Shown here one piece after another: positions 1 through 12,700 of a DNA stretch of 64,000 nt. Where the stretch lies: positions 3,241,001-3,305,000 of the forward strand of contig NZ_CP036498.1 in NCBI RefSeq assembly GCF_018279705.1, written 5' to 3'. The stretch is from Tardiphaga alba (GTDB lineage Bacteria; Pseudomonadota; Alphaproteobacteria; Rhizobiales; Xanthobacteraceae). The notes under the pieces were generated by a model that saw only the letters and a list, made by a program, of their open reading frames with translations, was not told the origin of the DNA and ran no database searches. Position numbers and translations under genes: made by a program. Each line of letters starts with the position of its first letter. Position 1 is the stretch's first letter.

Positions 1-126
1 GACATAGAGCAGGAAAAAATTCATCCAGGCCAGGCCGGACTCGGGCAGGCTCTTCACCTTGCCGCAGGCAAAGCCGATGAAGATCAGGCCGAAATACGGT
101 AATGCGAGATTGAGGACATCCATCAT
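1..126 (-). CDS. AEC-family transporter, N-terminal fragment
   Basis: The first 42 codons of a gene that continues off the left edge. The peptide begins MMDVLNLALPYFGLIFIGF and continues through a GKVKSLPESGLAWMNFFLLYV-type second helix, which fits the auxin efflux carrier/malonate-transporter (AEC) family of secondary carriers. These have about ten membrane helices and export or import organic acids across the inner membrane. Two adjacent ATG codons are possible starts; I used the outer one. Substrate cannot be inferred from this fragment. The family call rests on the N-terminal pattern only. Confidence 0.6.
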   Translation of the reverse strand, partial: MMDVLNLALPYFGLIFIGFACGKVKSLPESGLAWMNFFLLYV

Positions 127-526
127 GGGCCGGCATTCGCCTTTTGCTTCTGGCCCATTGGTGGGAAACCCAATGTTTTGGACTTATGAGCCAATGCTAT
201 TACGATCTAACGAGGAATTAATACCAAACCGAATGGCATAAGCCCATTGCGCTGCCGTCGATGCTCGCCCGAACCATAAGGCCTCCCATTCCCCACCGAT
301 CGCGCTTCGCCACGACAGCGGCAACGCATTCGCACGGAATCAAATCGATTCAAAGATCTAGCAGTCTGTTACCTCGCACCAAGCGAGCTGTCGAAGCCCG
401 TTTGATGCAACAGGAACGGAACGCAGGGCTAGGAACCATTCCCGATGGCCAGGGACCGCTCGGTCTTCAAAGCATCGCCCGCTTGAAGATCGCCTCAGTG
501 CGGCCGCCGGCCGCCGCTTCTTCGGA
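127..526. other. Intergenic region upstream of the AEC gene
   Basis: About 400 bases with no convincing gene. The part next to the AEC start is relatively AT-rich and contains an imperfect dyad (cattggtggg / cccaatg, about 158-174) that could be a regulator site. The part nearer 500 is GC-rich debris next to the sigma-factor remnant. Short open frames here have no recognisable features. Confidence 0.4.
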
Positions 527-739
527 TCATACCCGGCCGAGCTTTCGCGCACAGTGCTTCAACGCGTTGCTGAGGTCGATCTCAACCATACGCGCGCTCA
601 CACCCAGCTCGGTGGCGATCTCGACATAGGGCTTGTTTTTGACCATTGCAGCGGAGCGGATTACAGGCTGGTCCGCGCCGTCCATAATCGGCTGCCACAC
701 GCCAGCGCCCGCCGCATTCTCTGCAGCGAGCGCCTGCCG
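527..739 (-). pseudogene. Remnant of a FecI-like ECF sigma factor (region 4)
   Basis: An open frame ending at a TGA at 527 encodes a recognisable sigma region-4 helix-turn-helix: YVEIATELGVSARMVE followed by DLSNALKHCARKLGRV. It resembles the C-terminus of the intact sigma factor at 39727-40272 (HTDIAARFGISPRMVEKEL, then ALHHCAQRLG). Sequence before the HTH is degenerate (an ATG at 685 leaves only about 52 codons). Region 2 is missing, so it cannot be a working sigma factor. It lies on the same strand just beyond the stop of adhesin 1, where a further regulatory module would begin, and I infer it is what remains of one. Confidence 0.55.
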
Positions 740-754
740 TCACGGCGTTGACGA

Positions 755-3700
755 TCACAATCGTCGCCGCTCTCCCGCGAGAAGCTCCATCTTCTCCTCA
801 TCCGTCAGCGACTTCATCTGCTCGGGCGTGATTGGACCGCTTCCGATGACACGGACCGTATCGGACTTTTTCTCGTTGAGTTCGGTCCGCTGCTCATTGC
901 GCCGACGCTTGTTGTCTTCGTCGCCGTCGCCACTTCCCCCGCCATAGCCCAACACTTCCACGATGATCACCGACGGCTGCGCGTTCGCGCTTTGCGCTGG
1001 TGCTGCCGCCTGCTGCGTCGCTGCCGCGGCATTGCTGCTCGACAGCGAGCCGCTGATACTTGGCGCCTGCACGGTGGGAACACCGGTCGCCGTGCCCTGC
1101 CCAGAGATATTCGCGGCATTGACGATCTGCAGCGCCGCGAGGTTCAGATTGCCGGCAAAGCGGATGCCGGCTTCACCGGCGTCGATGACGCCGAGCGGTG
1201 CGATCAGGTCGACATCGCCGGGCGGCTTTTCCGGGAACGGAATGCTGGCAATGCCCGCACCCGCAGACGGCGCCACCGGCGACAGCGCGACATTGCCATA
1301 GTTGTCATAGACGCGGCGCGACGGAGCGAACAGCACCGTGGTCTTGGCGCCGCGGCCGGCATTGATGTCGCCGGTCGCGGTCCATGCCAGGATATTGCCA
1401 CCGAAGGTCGTCATGATGCGCGACAGGCCGAGCAGCACGCTGCCATCGCTATACATCTGGATGTTGCCCTCGCCCTGGGTCATCACGCCTGCCGAAGGCG
1501 GCGGCTGGTCGCCTTCGACGCCGAGGGTGATCTGGCCGCCCGGTGCCAGCATCTGGATGTCGCCGCCGAAATTGGTGCGAATGCCGGAGCCGTCGAACAT
1601 CGTGATGTCGCCGAGATAGGCCGTGGGCTTGCCAGCGTCATCGGTTGCAGGGAACAGCGCCGCAATCATCTCGCGGCCGCGCAGATAGCTCTGATAGCGC
1701 GGGCTTTCAGGATTGTTGTATTCGCGGCCGCCAGCGGTCAGTTCGGCGTAATAGACCTGCCGCAGGAAGACGCGCTGCTGTTCGGGTGCCAGCCCGGTGA
1801 AATAGTCTCGCGCCTCAGCGTCATCCTTGGCGACGAAGCCGTAGCGCTGCTGCAGCCATGCCGTCAGGTCCTTCTCATAGGTCTTGGCGACTTTACCCGA
1901 GCCATCCAGCGGCGTGCCGGTTGGCAACTGGTTGGCCGGATCGAGATAGCGCAGCAGTGCCTGCCACGCCGGGCCTTCCGGTCCGGTGCCGGCCATCACG
2001 ACGATGCTGGCCCCAGGGCGCTTGTCGCCGGCGATCAGCGGCCCGACGCTGGTCAACGAACCTGCATCGCCCTGATAGATGTTGCGGCCGGCCGTTACTT
2101 CCAGCGTGCCCGGCCCACCGATCTGCCAATTCGCATAAGTAAGGTCGCGCCCGGCCTGGATGATGGAGACGTCGGTTGCGTTATTGTTGACGATCAGACC
2201 TCCGCTGCCGACGATGTCGCGGCCGGCACGGATGCGTGCGGACGTCGCGCCGACATACCAGGTGAGGATCGACCGGCCCGTAGTCGCGTTGAAATTCAGC
2301 ACCTCGCCCGATTCCAGACCGAGAATGTCGCCGCCGACCGCATAGAACAGCGCAGGCGACTGGCTGCCCGCATGCAGATCGCGGCTGCCAAGCGTGTTCG
2401 GACCGAATGCGAACAGCGCCGCGCCGCCGCTATTGCTCGCCTGGCTGTTGAATCCGCCGCCACTGGTGAGGGTTCCTTCGCGGCTCGTATTCGAGAGCAG
2501 GACGCCGACCGGCGAGCCACCGCGCCCGACAAAGGCCGGGTTGAACGGGGTCGGGATCGGCGTGTCGGCGCCGGACATGCTGATCGTATAGCCGCCGCCG
2601 AACAGCGAGTTGGCCGCGAGGAATTCGAGCGCACCGGACGAGGACGGTGCCAGCACGATCCCCTGCTCGGACGTCTTGGTGTCGCCGGCCACGGCCAGTC
2701 CGTAATAGATACTGCCCGATGCCGCCGTGGCGCGCAGGATTGACGGATAGGTGGTGCGGATGTCGCCCTGCAACGTGTTGGCATAGTTCGTGTTGCGTTG
2801 GCCGACGATGGTGCCGGGCGTCACGTTGCCGCCGATGCTGAACAGGTTGATCGCGGTGCGATCCGTCCATAGCGAGAACCAGCTTTCGCCATCGCCAGTG
2901 TAGGACACGCCGCCCGCCTTGAACGCCTGCGTGTTGATCACCGGCACGCGACCGGGATCGCTGACGCCGGAGATCACGAGATCTCCCGGCGTGTTGAGAT
3001 AGACCGCGCTGTCGCCGGGCATGAGCACCAGACCCGCGGCGCTGATGGCGCGCCCGGCCGCGAACGGATCGCTGGCGCGGATATCCTTGTGATCGCGCGT
3101 CCCGTAAGCGAGATCGACGGTGCCGACGGCACCAGCCATCACCGAGGTCAGGCCGCGTAGATTGATCAGTGCGCCGTTCAGCTCCGTATACTGCTGATTA
3201 TTGCCGAGGCTGCCGCCCTGGGTGGCCTTGAGATTCGGATTGACCGTTCCGACGACCTGCAGCGTGAGATCGCCGCCGCCCGTGAGCGTCAGGTTGCCGG
3301 CGGCATCCACGCGGCCGGTGCTGCCGATGGCGGCCACCAGGCCCTCACTGCCCGGATAGTTCACCAGATTGGCAGTCCCCTCCGTGATGATGCCAGCATC
3401 GCCGGCGGCGCGGATGGTGAGGTTGCCACCGCCCAGCGTGCCCAATCCGGTGAAGCCGACAATGAACGGATCGGTCAGCGCATTGCTGAAGGGATTGCGG
3501 ACATAAGTGCCGAAATTGATCCACCAGGCCGTCGCCATGCCATCCGCGCTGCGATCGGCGCTGCCGGTGCCCTGGCGCCAGAGCCAGTTGCCGACGCCGA
3601 CCGTGCCGAGCTGCGAGCGGTTGCTGGAGGAAATGCCGCCAAGGATGTTGCCGATGAAATTGCCGCCGACTGCGATGTCGAGATTGCCGCCGTGGTCAGG

Positions 3701-6700
3701 ATACCAGGCCTGATAGGCCGCATCCGCCGCCGCGCGATACTTGGTGTCATTCTCCTGGGTGCCGAGCAGGAAGCCGTTGTACAGGCCGCGACCGAGATCG
3801 AACGGGTCGTTGCCATTGGCGTCGGTTAGCGTCACCGAGCGCGCGCCGGCGGTATAGACGCCGAACAGCGACTCCATACGGAAGTCGCCGGCCGCCGCCA
3901 TGGCGAGATCGCCGGTGCCGGTGCGCACCACGCTGAATAGCGGCGCTAGAACGGTGTGTTGCGTGGTTTCAGGCGAAACCGTTTCGAACTTGTTGCACCA
4001 GGTCGGCCTGACCCTGCATTGGGCTTCTTGATTCTTCGGAACAGGCTGCCCCTCGACACGATTGCCGGTGGCTAGGGACGTCCATGTATAGGAAATGACT
4101 ATGCTCGCCGGAATGGTGACCACATTCGTCATTGCATGGCTGTCGGCGAGGATGATCGAGCCACTCGCACCGGGCATCGTGGCGCGACGATCCGCTGAGC
4201 CGAGATCGGCACCGGCCGTGAACTGCATGTCCCAGCTCGTGCTACCCTCGCCCAGCATCGGCGCCAGCGCCCAGTTGCGGCCCGGCACGCCATTCACCAC
4301 CGGCCGCAGGTCGATCGGCTTGTTGTCGATGAGTTCGACAGCGGTGCCACCCGGCACCACCGAGCCGCGCGGGATCGCGACCGTGGCATTGGCGGTGATC
4401 GTAGCCGGCAAGGCAAAGCCCTTCGGCCAGATCAGCGGACCGACCGAGGCGTCGCTGCGCAGTGCCGTGCCGGCGCCGAGCTTCATGCCGCTGGTGATCA
4501 CGATATCCTGCTGGATCACCTTGCCGGCCGCATGCGCGATGCTGCCATCGACATTGTAGACATTGCCGCGCAGCACTGATCCGACCGGCAGCGTATAATT
4601 GGCCGTCAGTGTCACATCGATTGGCAGGATGACACCCGACGGCAGCGTCATCGCGTCGGTCGACACGTCGTAACCGAGCGTGGCGCCGCGCGGGAATACG
4701 GTGCCCTTGTCGAGCACCACGCCATCGATCGGAATCGACACATCGGCGCCAAACGGCGTAAAGGGCTGGTTGAACTGGTCGCGCCATTCGACGAGATACC
4801 AGCCATCGTCGTTCGGCGTGGCCGGCGGCGGCGCAAAACCGTCATTGACGCTGCCATAGATGCTGATGTTGCCTTTGGCGCGGATCGCCAGCGCGCCCGG
4901 CTCGCCATAGCCGCGGCGGACGTCATTGAGAACGTCGGCATCAGGGCCGTAACGATAATTCGACAGATCGAGATCGCCCACGATGGTGAGATCGCCATTG
5001 GGATTGTCGGCGCTGACCCGGCTGGTGATCTCCATGCCCGGACGCAGATGATAGGCGCCGAGCCCGCTCAGCTTCGCACGCAGCGTTCCATTGGCGAGCG
5101 CACGGTCGATGAAGGCGCGATTGTCGTCGTCGAGATCGTCGAGATAGGCCTGGGTGATGTCCTGCGGCTTGTGGCCGGTCACGTCCGGCGCCGCAGCGAG
5201 CGGCGCATCGTCATAGATGCGGAACGCATTGACGGCGATGGTCTTGGCGCCGCGGATCCCCGGCGAACCAAGCACATTGATGGCGACGTCATCAGCGCCA
5301 TCGTCGCCGCGGGTGCCCGCGGCCACGCCACTGCCGCCGAGACGCGGCGCATTCAGCGCCAGCGTGCCGCGCGCAACACCATCGTTCCGATAGGCCGACG
5401 CACCGGCCGCCTCATCGGTGCCGGCGCGCAGATCGATCACTGCGCCGGCTGCGAGCGTCAAGGTGCCCTGTCGCGTGGTGAGATCAACGATGGCACGGTT
5501 TGGCGCGTCGATGATCTTGCCATAGCTGTCGAAACGCAGGCGCGTGCCATGGGCATCAAGCGTGCCGTTGATGACGAGATCGTTCATCGCCATCAAGCGG
5601 ATGGTGCCTACCTGCGCGCCGCTGGCATCGATGGTGCCATTCACCGTGAGGCTGCCGTCGTCGAGGACGATCTCGACGGTGCGGGCCTTCACCTCATTGC
5701 CGACCGTGAGATCGCCCTGCTTGATCTGGAAGCGGCGGGCACCGAATACTTCGCCGTCGGTGAGGCGGGCATTCAGGCCGGCAAAGTCGACAATGGTCTG
5801 GGCCCGTAGCGTGACCTCGGCGCGATCATACGGCACGAACGTGCCGCCCGCGTCATATTCGCCGCTGGCCGAGCCGATAATGCGACCGGCCAGATCGATG
5901 CGGCCGGCACCGGTGCCGAGCGCGGTCGCCTGCAAGGTGCCGGCGCGGTTATTGACCGCCGAAAGATCGATCGACGATCCCGCAGCCTGAACGATATCGC
6001 CCGACGTGCTCGACAGGACGATCGCTCCGCCATTGCTGTAGCGGGTCTGCTCGAAGAACGAGACAGCGCGACCGGACAGGTCGATCTGCGCATTGTTGCT
6101 GAGCGACAGCAACTGATCGGCGGTCACCGACAACTTGCCGGAAGCGAGTGCGATATTGCCATCGATGGTGACATTGCGGCCGGTCAACGCCAGTTCGGCG
6201 CCGAGCGCGTCGCGCTTGGGGGCCGCGGCACCCTGTGACGAGAACAGGATGTCGCCGCCCGCAGTGATGCGATTGACCGAGCCGGCCTCACCGGTGAGCA
6301 CCGGCGCGAACAGATTGAGATCGCCGCCGCTATAGCTGTAGCCGCTGCCGGGCGTGTAGCTGCCTTGCTGATGATAGACGCTGAGCGAGCCTTTCAGATT
6401 GGCCGAGATGTTTTCGCTGGCATGCAGATTGACCGTGCTGAAACCGAGTGCGACGCGATCCGCCGAATAAGGGACGGCCGGCTGGGTGTTCGGGCCATAG
6501 CCGAACACGATGCGTTTGGCCGAGATGTCGAGCATGCTGCTGCCGAGCAGGCTGCCGATCGCAGCGCCGGGCGTGTTCGGAATATTCGAGCCGCCACTCA
6601 CGGGCGATGGCTGTTCCGACAGGCCGGTCCAGACGAATTCGCCGGTGGAGATGATCGCCTTGTCGGTGGCCGAACCATAGCCATAGATGGCCGGCGTTCC

Positions 6701-9700
6701 CAGCACCAGTCGCTCGATCGAGGACTGGCCGGTGGCGACATCAAGCGTATCGAGCGCCACCGAGCCGTACATATTTACGGACTCGCGGGCGTTCAGCACC
6801 AGCGTTTTCACCGCCGGAATGCCCGCTCCCTTGTTGCCCGCGAGCAAGCTGGCCAGGATATTCTGGTTCATCGACATGCCGGACGGCAACTGGCCATTGG
6901 CGGCCGCCTGCGCCAGCGCCGCATCGCTGCCGAGGTTCACCGACGACACGGACAGCGCCAGATTCTCGGCGCCGTAACGAACATTGTCCGCGAAGGTGAA
7001 TGCCTTGTCGGTGCCGACCGCAATCGTGCCACGCGCCAGAATCGTGGTCTCACCGCTGCAAGCGCCGGTCGCGCATTCGCCGATCCGGATCGTGCCGGGC
7101 TGCTGGCCGCCATTGGAGACAGGCGCCAGCATGTTGATCCAACCATTGGACACCGCGAACACGCTGGCATTGCCGGTCGAGAACACGATGCCGTCATCGG
7201 AGTCGTAAGCGGCTGCCCCGCTGGCCAACGTATTGATCGATGCGCCCTGCTCCACCACGATGCCATCGCGGCCGGAGATCAGGACAACTTCCGCGCCGGT
7301 GAGCACAGCGCCGCTGCGCACTGTCGTGCTCCATCCGTTGGTGCTGTAGGTCGCCACGGTTCCGGCATAGGTCAGGTCGAGCTCACCGCCGATCAACAGC
7401 CGCGGCGCGCCGAACGCATTGAGCTCATCGGCATGAACGGACGTGCCCGTGAAACCGGCTGAGGGGAGTTGACCCTTACCGAGGATCTCGACGTCGAAAC
7501 CGGTCAGCGCGACGGTGCCGCCATAACCGACGCTACCGGCAGCCGGCGCGAACAATGCGCGGCCATCGAACTGCAGCAGCGGCGCGTCGGCGCGCTGCTT
7601 CGAATAGCCGAAAGCGAGCACGAGATTATGCGCATCGGCAAGGATCTCGCCGCGCGTGCCGCCGCGCCGAGCCGAGTCCGCAAGGACAAAGGCATCGTAG
7701 CCCATCGTGTTGTAGCTCGAATGCAGACGCATCGCATCGGACGGCGTAACGATCACGCGGCTGGCCAGCGCCGACCGGATCGACGTATTGGCAACGCCGA
7801 GATAGCCATTCGAGACATAGGAGCCCGTCTCGATCGCAGCCGTGACATTCGGACCGGTATGCGCTGCGCCGATCTCGATACGGAATGCGCCCGGCAGCAA
7901 TGCGTAATTCGCCGGCATCAACGTATAGGTACCAGCCTTCAGGCCGCCGACATCCGACGGCAGCGTGATCTGCTGGCCGAGAGCCGGACCGCTCGCTTCG
8001 AGCCCCGTCGGCGCGATACTGCCGGCATAGGTCGGGACGATGGCATAGACGTTATTCTTGGCCGAACTGAAATCGAAACCTGGATTGGCATTGGCCAGCG
8101 GCGTGCGGATCACATCCACCGAACCGCCGCGGCCGCTGACGAAGCCGGCGCCGACGAGTTCACCGCCGCCGGACAGATCGAGGATCGCACCGCTGTGGCC
8201 GATGACACTGTCGCCGGACAACGAGATTTGCGACGCGCCGAGCGCACGCGGCGTGATCGTCGTGCCTGCCACGCTGTAGCTCTGGCCATCGGCCGTGCCG
8301 CCGTAAGGCATCAATAGCCCGGCAGCACTCACCGATGTGATACTGCCAGGCAAGAGGTGCAGATTTGCGGATGTCACCGACGCGTTGGTGACATTCGTTC
8401 CAAGCACCAGCGTTCCCATCGGGGCGCGAACGACACCGCCCTGACGCACGGTGTGCGCGCCGAGCGACAGGCTGCCGAACAGCGAATAAGGCGCAGCAAT
8501 ATCTCCATCGCGCCCGCGCCGAATCTCCAGGACGCGGCCCGGCGCATAACCCGCCACGATCTGCGCCGAGACGCCGGTGTCGGGATAGATCTGCGCTGCC
8601 GTGATGGTGAGATCGCCTGGCGTATGCAGCTCCGTACCCACACCGATGCCGCGTCCGGTCAAACCGCCAAGCAGACGCAGATCACCGCGGCTGACCATTT
8701 CGACGGAATCGAAGCCGCGGCGGTCCATCACGACAGCCGGCCCGTTGAGCATTGCGACCTCACCGCGCGCGCCAAAGCCGACGCGGTCGCGCACATCGAT
8801 ATGATCCGCCTGCACGCGGAAGGTGGCATCGCTGCTGCGTGCAGAAGCGCCGTCTCGCCAAGTCACCGTCGGAAGGATCTGGAAATCACCTGGGATGCGT
8901 GTTGGCGCCGCCAGCCTGACATAAGACGAAGCCAGCGATATCTGCGCATTGGACTCCGCGGCCTCGCTCAGGGCGTAAGCGCCACCGTAAAGGCGAATAC
9001 TCTGTGCCAGGGAGAGCGTGACATTACCGTCGAACGACAGAATGCCATCCACCAGCAGAGACAGATTGCCGAAGCCACCAGCGGTGATCTGATCAACGCC
9101 AAGCCGACCGACGCCATAAGCCAGCGTCGCATCGGCTTCACCGAACTTCATATCGGCAGACAGGCCGCTCCCGCGATTCACTTGTGACAGTACGAATTCG
9201 CGCGGTACGCGGACCTCGTTGTCTGCTTGATAGGCGGCGCTGGTCGAGTAGATCGACGTCTCGAGCGCGATCGCCAGCGTGCCGCCGGCTGCCGACGCAC
9301 CACCGGCCTGCGCACGGAGCGTGCCATCGAGATACAAGCTATGCGCAGATTTCAGCACGATAGTGCCGCCATTGCTGGCGACCTCGATCGGGGTGTGTCC
9401 ATTGGGACCGGAAACGTCGAGCATCGCGCGCGTCCCCGACGCATCAAGCAATGCACCGGGCCGGATGACGACGGCGATGTCTTGAGTCAGGCCGTCGCCG
9501 GTCGCCTCCCAATCATGGCCGCCACCAATCGCGATGGTGCCGCCCGCCTGGACGCTGCCATAGCGGCCCTGTCCGACCGCCGCGCGCGCCGCGACATCGA
9601 GCACCGCGTTGTCGCCGATCCAGATCGAGCGCCGATGCGCATGCTGCGACACATTTTGCGGCGAATAGGCCAGCGGTCCGTCGATATTGATATTGATGTT

Positions 9701-12700
9701 GCCGCCGAAGGCATTCAGTCGTCCCTCGACATCGATCTCGCTCAACCCTCCGCCGAACAGGCTGATGCTACGACCAGGATCGACCGAGACCACGGCATTT
9801 TTGCCGATGACGATGTCACAGCCCTTCTCGAGCAACTGTGAGCGCAAGACGAGATCGGCGCCGGCGCGCTGGGTCAGCGTGCGCTTGGCCGGATTGTCGA
9901 GATACAGCGGCGCCTGCACGACCTGCAATGCGGCACGATCGCCGGCAGCCAGAGCAGAAGTGTCCTGCACCTGATAAACCGGCGCGATCACCTCGACGTG
10001 GGTGCCATCGGCGACGGTAACGCCGCCATAGCCATTGATGTCGTATTTGGCGAAGCCGCGACGGAAGAAGTCGGGCGTCAGCAGCAACGCTCCGTTGGCC
10101 ACAGCCGATCCCGCTGCCGCGATCAACACCGACGAGGTTGAGATCGTCAACGCGCCGGCGCCGCTGATGCCATAGCCGCGAAGCTCACCATCAAGGCGCA
10201 AGGACCCAGCGGTGGCACCGGCATTGATCGACTGGCCGGCCACCAGCGTCACGCTGCCACCCTTACCTCCCTGGATTTTGCCGTTCACCAGCAACGCCGC
10301 GCCCGAGGAGACATCGATCAGCGCATCACGCTCGATGACCATATCGCGCGTCACCTGCAGATCGACCGTTCCACCATCGAGAAGGCCCAGCAAGGCGGAG
10401 GCGCTGCCGTCGGCCGCCACGCCGCCGACGAGGCCCGAAACATCGATGGTCGCGCCTGCTCGCAGCGTCAGCGACGGCTGGGCACCATTGACCAGTTCCT
10501 CTGTCGCGGCCCCGTCGCGAACCGACTTGAACTGGTTGGTCGATGTCACCCGTCCGCCATGCGCCGTGACATTTCCTTTGATGTCGATGGACGCTGCCGT
10601 CATGTCGAGCGCACCACCATTGGCGAGCGTCAGGCTGCCGTCGATCGTGATGCTGCCGCGGGTGCCAAGATCGAGCCCGCCGAGCCGCTGGCCGCTGAGG
10701 CGGTTTGCGTCAAACCAGACCGTGTTGACGCGATCGGCTGCGAGCAGGCTATCGACGGAAAGATTGCTGGCGATGTCCGCAATCGCGCCGATGCGGATAT
10801 CGGTATCGTAGAGATCCCAGCGCCCGATCCGCGAATAGTCGGCAAGGCCGAGCGTACCGGCCAGCGGCACCGCGTCCTGCACCTGCTTATAGCCATCGGC
10901 GACATTGGCGGCGCGTGTCGAGGTCTGGCGCTCGCCCTTGATGACATCGGCAATGATGTCGGCTTCCATGACGGCGGTCGGTGTCGAAAGATTCAGCCGG
11001 CCGGCATCGCGGCCGGCCGTATAGCCATCCTCATAGCGCCAGCTTGTCGAGCGGTCGAACACCGAGCTCCAGATCTCGGTGAGCTGGTCGGAGACACGGC
11101 CCTGGATGTTATGCGTACGCGAGAAGCCGCCGGCGATGCCAACGAACTTCATGTCGGCCGGTGCATTGTCGAAACTATAGATACGGCCATCGGAGCCGAT
11201 CAGCTTGGTCGAATAGATCTTGCCGCCGTCATAGCTGACCGACCCGCCGGAAATATCGAAACGCGCGCCCTGCTGCGCAATAACGTCATTTGCCGCCAGC
11301 GTAATGGTGCCGCCGACTGCCGACCATTCGCCAATCGTGTGCTTGATATTGGCGAGATAACCGCCGACTTCCAGCAATCCACCTTTGGTGTAGTAGCGAT
11401 AGCCGCTATAGCCGCCGGTGCCGTCGGCCAGCAAAGTGAGATTGCGAATATCGATCCACACATCCTTATTGACCAGCAGGCCGCTATCGCGGTTCTGCGG
11501 GCTGTCGCGCAATTCATTGCCCTGGACATTGACCAGCACCTGATTGGCCGACATCGGCAGCAATACGCCGCGCACGCCGGAGACGTCGATATTGGCGCCG
11601 CTCTCGACAAAGATGCGCTCCTTGGCGCTGACCGAGATCTGGCCGCCTTGCGCCATGGTCTGCGACTTGTTCTGGAACGTGACCTTGCCGCCGGTGACGA
11701 TCTCGATACGCGACTGATCCTGCCGGTCGGTCATCCGCGACAGATTGTCGAACAGACCGAGCGTGGCCTGGGCGCGGTCAACATCAGCCTGAGGCGAGGC
11801 TTTGATCAAAGCGTCGCGCTGACCATCGAGTGCGGTCTCGGAGCTGTCGAGTTCGGGCAGGATGGCAGTCAGCGCATTGGCGCCGAGCGTGATGCGGCCT
11901 TGCGAGTCGTTGGCCGAGTTGAGCAGATGAATGGTGCCGCGGGTATTGACCGACGTGGTCGCGATCATCACGCCGCTCTGGTTCAGCGTGCGGCCGGCCA
12001 GCGTGATGTCGCCCTGTTGTGCAAGGATCAGGCCGCTATTATCGACGCGGCCACTGGTGCTCCCATTGAGAATCTGCGGTGCGATCTCGATGCCGCGCGT
12101 GGTCGATATGGTGTTGCCGGTGGTGCTAAAGCCACGGCGCAGGGCAAAACTGTCGCCCGCAGCCAGAAGCGTCTGCCCCTTCGGCGTGGAAATCGTACCG
12201 GCATTGCTGACTTCCGAACCGATCATCAGCACGAAGCCGCCGCCGGAATTCACGGACGCCGGCGCATTGGTGGCGATCGAAGCGCCAGACTGCACCACGA
12301 CCTTGCCGCCGGCCGCGGTGAAGTTCGGCACATAATTGTTATTTACTTGCGTGCTGAAGATGCCGTTGGTGCGGAACAGATCGGTATCGATATCGGCCGT
12401 CGAGGCAATCAGCGAGCCGACATTGACCTGGCTGTTGCCACCAAAAACAATGCCGTTGCGATTGATCACCAGCACTTGGCCGTCGGCCTTGATATTGCCG
12501 AGGATCTGGCTCGGCGCAATGGCACCGCTGACGCGATTGAGCGCAGTCCAGCTGCTATTGCCCTGTTGGTCGAACGTCAGCGTGGTGAGCGCGCCGACAT
12601 TGAAACTCTGCCAGTCGAGGATCGCCTGCTGGGTGGTCTGACGGATATTGACCTGGGTCTGTCCCGCTGCATCGATGCTCTGGGTCGGGCTGTTCGCACC

